Source: Bacteroidia bacterium
GTDB taxonomy: Bacteria; Bacteroidota; Ignavibacteria; UBA10030
Assembly: GCA_022180565.1 (NCBI GenBank)
Contig: BQML01000010.1
Coordinates: 1 to 64,000 of the forward strand
DNA length: 64,000 nucleotides
Direction of reading: 5' to 3'
Positions 60,769-64,000 of the stretch are shown in pieces (position 1 is the first letter of the stretch; the number at the start of each line of letters is the position of its first letter). The translations under genes and the position numbers were made by a program. The notes beneath the pieces are model-generated. The model was not told the DNA's origin, did not search any database, and worked only from the letters and a program-made list of their open reading frames with translations.

Positions 60769-61619
60769 AGGCGCTCTGGCTCTCCGTTCTGACACTTCGT
60801 GAGTCCGTCCTCAAAGGAACCCTCCTTTTCTTCTTCATTGTTTCCAACCTGATCCTCCTCTTTTTCGTGATTGCCCTCGGTGTGACGGAAGAGGGGGGAA
60901 CGACTTCTCTCACCCTCTTTGGGAGTATCATATCCCCCCGGGGTATTGAGGGATTCAACGCCGTCCAATTCATTCTCCGCCAACTCTTCGCAGGATCGAC
61001 GTTCTGGGTGCTCCTCTTCGGCCTTTTCGCCACGGCCGGACTCATTCCTTCGATGCTCGAGAAGGGAACCGTGGAGCTGTACCTCAGTAAGCCGTTGAGC
61101 CGTACCTCGCTACTTTTTTCCCGCGCCGCCGGAGCCTGTGCCGGGATTATCTTCAATCTTCTCTATTTCGCGATCGCCATCTGGCTTATTTTTGGCATCA
61201 AGGCAGGGGCCTGGGAGGGCGGCTTTCTCCTCGCGGCAATCAGTACGGTCCCGATGTTTTTCTTTTACTACTCGGTTGTGGCAGTCACGGCGTTAATGAC
61301 GAACAGCACCGGCTTCTCCATTATGTTTGCTCTCATCTACTACTTCTTTTCCGGTGCGCTCGCCGCAAGGGAACAGGTTCTCTATATCTGGTGGGACAAT
61401 CCGGTGTTTCATCGGCTCCTTGACGTTCTCTATTATGCAACGCCCCAGATTTCCCCCATGATCGAATCGGCAACTGAACTCATCGGTCCGGACTTCATGC
61501 GGTCGCGTGGCATGGAATCGGCCGGCGGCTTTGATCCCTTGCCGTTCGTCTGGTCTCTCCTCTCCTCATCGCTCCTGTACGCTTTTGCCGCATGGTACTT
61601 TTCTCGAAAGGACTACTAG
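60765..61619 (+). CDS. ABC-2-type permease
   Basis: A 284-residue membrane protein with about six hydrophobic helices (near 18-40, 75-97, 119-141, 150-174, 180-200, 255-278). The linker after helix 2 contains EKGTVELYLSKPLSRTSLL, the coupling-helix region typical of ABC-2 permeases of the NatB/GldF type. It pairs with the ATPase at 59833. The substrate is unknown; the GldF-like plan is a possible reading only. Confidence 0.88.
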   Translation: MKALWLSVLTLRESVLKGTLLFFFIVSNLILLFFVIALGVTEEGGTTSLTLFGSIISPRGIEGFNAVQFILRQLFAGSTFWVLLFGLFATAGLIPSMLEKGTVELYLSKPLSRTSLLFSRAAGACAGIIFNLLYFAIAIWLIFGIKAGAWEGGFLLAAISTVPMFFFYYSVVAVTALMTNSTGFSIMFALIYYFFSGALAAREQVLYIWWDNPVFHRLLDVLYYATPQISPMIESATELIGPDFMRSRGMESAGGFDPLPFVWSLLSSSLLYAFAAWYFSRKDY

Positions 61620-61719
61620 ACCATTTGCGGCCTTCCTCCTTTTGAGGAACCATTGCTGTCACGAGCTTGTTTCTTCATCAAAATCTCGCTAGGTTCTTTC
61701 CAGCCAGAGAGGAACTTCC

Positions 61720-62862
61720 GTGAACATCGGCATTACATGCTATCCAACGTACGGGGGGAGCGGCGTTGTGGCGACCGAACTGGGGACCGCCCTTGCCGAG
61801 CGCGGCCACTCGATCCACTTCATCAGTTACGCCCTGCCCATGCGACTCGGGGATCGATTCCACGAGAACGTCACATTCCATGAAGTCGAGATCTCGAACT
61901 ACCCGCTTTTCGATTTCCCCCTCTACACGCTTTCCCTTGCCAGCAAGATGGTTGAGGTTGCCAAGTATGAGAAACTGGACATTTTTCACTGCCATTATGC
62001 CATTCCTCATGCGGCGAGCGCATACCTCGCCCGTCAGATCCTCGGTGACCAGCGTGTCCGGGTGATTACGACACTTCACGGAACGGACATTACCCTGGTG
62101 GGCCTTGAGCCGGGCTTCTTGCCCGTTGTGAAGTTCAGCATCGAGCAGAGTGATGGTGTCACAGCGGTATCCCGATTCCTTCGCGAAAAAACGATCACAA
62201 ACTACGGCATCAACAAGGACATCGAGGTTATTCCGAATTTCATCAATACCGAGAAGTATCGCAGACGATCGGATCCTGCTCTCCGCTCAACATGTGCTCC
62301 TACCGGTGAAAAGATCCTTGTCCATACCTCGAACTTTCGCGCGGTGAAGCGCGTACAAGATGTGATCCTCATCTATGATCAGGTTCGCCGGAAAGTGCCC
62401 TCACGATTGTTCCTCATCGGTGACGGTCCGGAACGTTCGCAGTGCGAATTGCTCGCCCGCGAGCTCGGACTCCAGGACGGCGTCCGTTTCTTCGGCAAAC
62501 AGATCGATTTCGTCAACATCCTTTCCATCGCCGACTTATTCCTCATGCCGAGTCAGTCTGAGAGCTTCGGTTTGTCGGCTCTCGAAGCCATGGCGTGTGA
62601 GGTACCTGTCATTTCTTCGAGTGTCGGCGGGCTTCCGGAGCTTCAGGTCCACGGAGAAACCGGCTTTATTGCGGAATTCGGCGACATCGATCGGATGGCC
62701 CGGTATGCCATCGACCTCCTGACGAATCCCGTCAAGCACAAATCCTTTGCTCTCGCGGCCCGCAAGCGCGCAATGGATTTCGAGGCCGACAAGGTCGTCT
62801 CCCTCTACGAACAGTACTACCAGCGGATTCTCTCCGCCTCCGAGGTTTCCGTGACTCCCTAG
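61720..62862 (+). CDS. bshA: N-acetyl-alpha-D-glucosaminyl-L-malate synthase BshA
   Basis: A 380-residue GT4-family enzyme that adds GlcNAc to L-malate in bacillithiol synthesis. It begins with GTG at 61720 with GAGAGGAA 7 bases upstream. The start YPTYGGSGVVATELGTALA is BshA-specific, as are HCHYAIPHAASAYLA and TTLHGTDITLVG; SQSESFGLSALEAMACEVPV holds the EX7E motif. BshB and BshC are not in the window. The organism therefore may use bacillithiol as its low-molecular-weight thiol. Confidence 0.95.
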   Translation: MNIGITCYPTYGGSGVVATELGTALAERGHSIHFISYALPMRLGDRFHENVTFHEVEISNYPLFDFPLYTLSLASKMVEVAKYEKLDIFHCHYAIPHAASAYLARQILGDQRVRVITTLHGTDITLVGLEPGFLPVVKFSIEQSDGVTAVSRFLREKTITNYGINKDIEVIPNFINTEKYRRRSDPALRSTCAPTGEKILVHTSNFRAVKRVQDVILIYDQVRRKVPSRLFLIGDGPERSQCELLARELGLQDGVRFFGKQIDFVNILSIADLFLMPSQSESFGLSALEAMACEVPVISSSVGGLPELQVHGETGFIAEFGDIDRMARYAIDLLTNPVKHKSFALAARKRAMDFEADKVVSLYEQYYQRILSASEVSVTP

Positions 62863-62884
62863 TCACGGATGATGACACCAGACC

Positions 62885-63304
62885 ATGCCGCGTGGCGACA
62901 AACACCAGGCCCTCGTTGCCGAATTGCTCGCGGTGTTTGTTGCACGCGGGTTTACGATTCTCGCCGCGGACGGCATTCCGGGGTATCCCGTGCCTCGTCG
63001 ATTCCGCAATGACGGCTACGGCGATCAGGAACCGAAGGCTCCCGATTTGTACGGTTTTGATGAACGGCAGAAGAGGTTTGTGATAGGAGAAGCAAAAACC
63101 GGGGAGGGAGATTTCGAAACAGAGCACGCTCTCACGCAGTACAACGTCTTCCTCGATCAGTTTGATCCGGCAACCGGCCTTCAGGCGCAACTGTTCGTGA
63201 TTGTACCCGCGGGCAAGGTTGCCGAATTCAACACCATGATCACCCACTACATTCACCGCGACTACTGGCCGAGCATCGTCGTCGTCAGCGGATCGTCCGC
63301 GTGA
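62885..63304 (+). CDS. small protein with PD-(D/E)XK nuclease-like motif
   Basis: A 139-residue protein with no family that I can name. A likely nuclease core is Asp 54 (PDLYGF), then Glu 69-Ala-Lys 71 in FVIGEAKTG, followed by Gln 85 in LTQYNVFLDQF: the D...ExK...Q order of PD-(D/E)XK enzymes such as VRR-NUC and restriction-type nucleases. The first 40 residues have an amphipathic helix with a conserved-looking Glu 13. It lies 22 bases after bshA and converges on a helicase gene, 3 bases apart. The nuclease call is a motif-based guess. Confidence 0.55.
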   Translation: MPRGDKHQALVAELLAVFVARGFTILAADGIPGYPVPRRFRNDGYGDQEPKAPDLYGFDERQKRFVIGEAKTGEGDFETEHALTQYNVFLDQFDPATGLQAQLFVIVPAGKVAEFNTMITHYIHRDYWPSIVVVSGSSA

Positions 63305-63307
63305 CAG

Positions 63308-64000
63308 CTACCCCGGGCGAAGGCGGGCGAACTTCAAAATCAGATTCTTCACTCCCCCCTCCTCAAACTTCACGACCGCTTTCCGTGCATCGCCGGAACC
63401 ATGAACCTCGATTACGGTCCCGCGCCCGAAGGTCTCATGGCGAACCATCGCCCCACGCCTGATCTCGAGAACTTCCTGGGATTCTGACTCATAGTCCGGC
63501 AAGGGGTCTATGGACTCCCTTTGAACGCGCGTCGACGTCTTCTGCCGGCGTCCATTGCCGCCCGCGTACGCCCTCCCTACATACCCACCCTCCCGAACCT
63601 CCACATTTTCTGTGCCAATTTCGCTTAAGAAACGGGAAGGTCCCGGCGTGGCCGGCTCGCCGAACCGGTACCGCATGCGTGCATGGCTCAGGTACAGTTT
63701 CTCTTTCGCCCGCGTCATACCTACGTAGGTCAACCTCCGCTCTTCCTCCAAAGCAGGCCGATCGATGGTTGCCGAATAGAATGGCAGAAGACCTTCCTCG
63801 AGACCGGTGATCATCACCACGGGAAATTCGAGGCCCTTTGACGAATGAAGGGTCATCAGCGTCACCGCGTTTGACGTTCCTTCCCATGCGTCGACATCCG
63901 ACACCAACGTTACTTCCTCCAGAAACTGTTCCAGCGTCGCACCCTCCCGCTGTTCCTGGAATTCCGTTATTGCGGAGAGAAGTTCCTGGACGTTTTCCCA
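63308..64000 (-). CDS. pcrA: UvrD/PcrA-type DNA helicase, C-terminal part
   Basis: The 3' end of a superfamily 1A helicase that continues beyond the right edge. The last 231 residues include [43 protein letters not shown] (motif V), [23 protein letters not shown] (motif VI with its Arg) and a C-terminal Tudor-like segment [17 protein letters not shown], which together mark UvrD/PcrA. It acts in repair and removal of stalled transcription or replication complexes. The N-terminal ATPase domains are outside the window. Confidence 0.94.
   Translation of the reverse strand, partial: WENVQELLSAITEFQEQREGATLEQFLEEVTLVSDVDAWEGTSNAVTLMTLHSSKGLEFPVVMITGLEEGLLPFYSATIDRPALEEERRLTYVGMTRAKEKLYLSHARMRYRFGEPATPGPSRFLSEIGTENVEVREGGYVGRAYAGGNGRRQKTSTRVQRESIDPLPDYESESQEVLEIRRGAMVRHETFGRGTVIEVHGSGDARKAVVKFEEGGVKNLILKFARLRPG

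Noticed and set aside
61630-61655. Hairpin TTCCTC/GAGGAA after the ABC permease as a terminator
   Set aside because: There is no T-run on either side, so it is a weak inverted repeat only.
1-64000. CRISPR array, insertion sequence, prophage or rRNA operon
   Set aside because: No regularly spaced repeats, transposase, integrase, phage structural gene or rRNA segment was found.

Overview
The window is a dense chromosomal segment from a bacterium with a G+C content in the mid-50s (judged by eye). It holds about 63 protein genes, four tRNA genes and no gap above 300 bases without a gene. Several traits point to the Bacteroidota/Ignavibacteria-Chlorobi (FCB) side of the tree: DUF3098-like and DUF5683-like small proteins, a bacillithiol-type BshA, a SufBCDSU system led by an Rrf2 regulator, and -10 boxes of the form TAYATT. 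LolCDE, a monofunctional transglycosylase and lipoproteins indicate an outer membrane. The phylum is an inference from gene content. Almost everything is read from the minus strand. Only 36988-37530 and 59833-63304 are on the plus strand.

Layout from low to high coordinates. 1-0.8 kb: start of a secreted protein, tRNA-Leu, tRNA-Lys and a small membrane protein. 0.8-16 kb: a long minus-strand run with lolE-lolC-lolD, prfB, a split AtuA-like pair, aspS, trxA, dnaE, proS and an unusual P-loop ATPase lying between proS and tRNA-Arg(CCT). 16.5-19 kb: a hybrid histidine kinase and a response regulator without a DNA-binding domain. 19-25 kb: nadD followed upstream by a surface-glycan cluster (GT4, two GT2, lipoprotein, Wzx-type flippase), part of it clearly richer in A+T. 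25-31 kb: trpD-(CorC-like)-trpC-trpF-trpB without trpA, preceded by an M48 peptidase and truA. 31-37 kb: DUF5683-like protein, mtaB, rpsA, ispH, cmk. 37-46 kb: TrmH-type methyltransferase, AlbA_2 protein, mtgA, ruvX, relA/spoT, TPR protein, upp, a CoA-disulfide-reductase-like flavoprotein and der. 46-52 kb: tRNA-Pro, miaA, pcm, a GT2, folP, a 54-residue zinc ribbon, an M28 peptidase, superoxide dismutase and a PuuD-like membrane protein. 52.7-59.7 kb: a full SUF Fe-S operon (rrf2, unknown gene, sufB, C, D, S, U, A-type carrier, DUF59). 59.8-63.3 kb: plus-strand ABC exporter, bshA and a possible PD-(D/E)XK nuclease, converging on the 3' end of a UvrD/PcrA helicase.

Most neighbours overlap by 4 to 10 bases (ATGA junctions), so translational coupling is widespread. 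The central content is housekeeping: translation fidelity (prfB, aspS, proS, truA, mtaB, miaA, trmH-type), replication (dnaE, pcrA), stringent response, Trp and folate synthesis, Fe-S assembly and thiol redox.

The less ordinary items are: a promoter-hairpin-terminator unit at 791-907 that may be a small RNA or attenuator; an orphan P-loop ATPase with an AT-hook-like tail; a terminator that ends four bases from the truA start codon; a cluster of CCTATT-type repeats and a 15-base palindrome between the SUF operon and a divergent ABC exporter; and a recurring promoter pattern TTG-N19..21-TAYATT.
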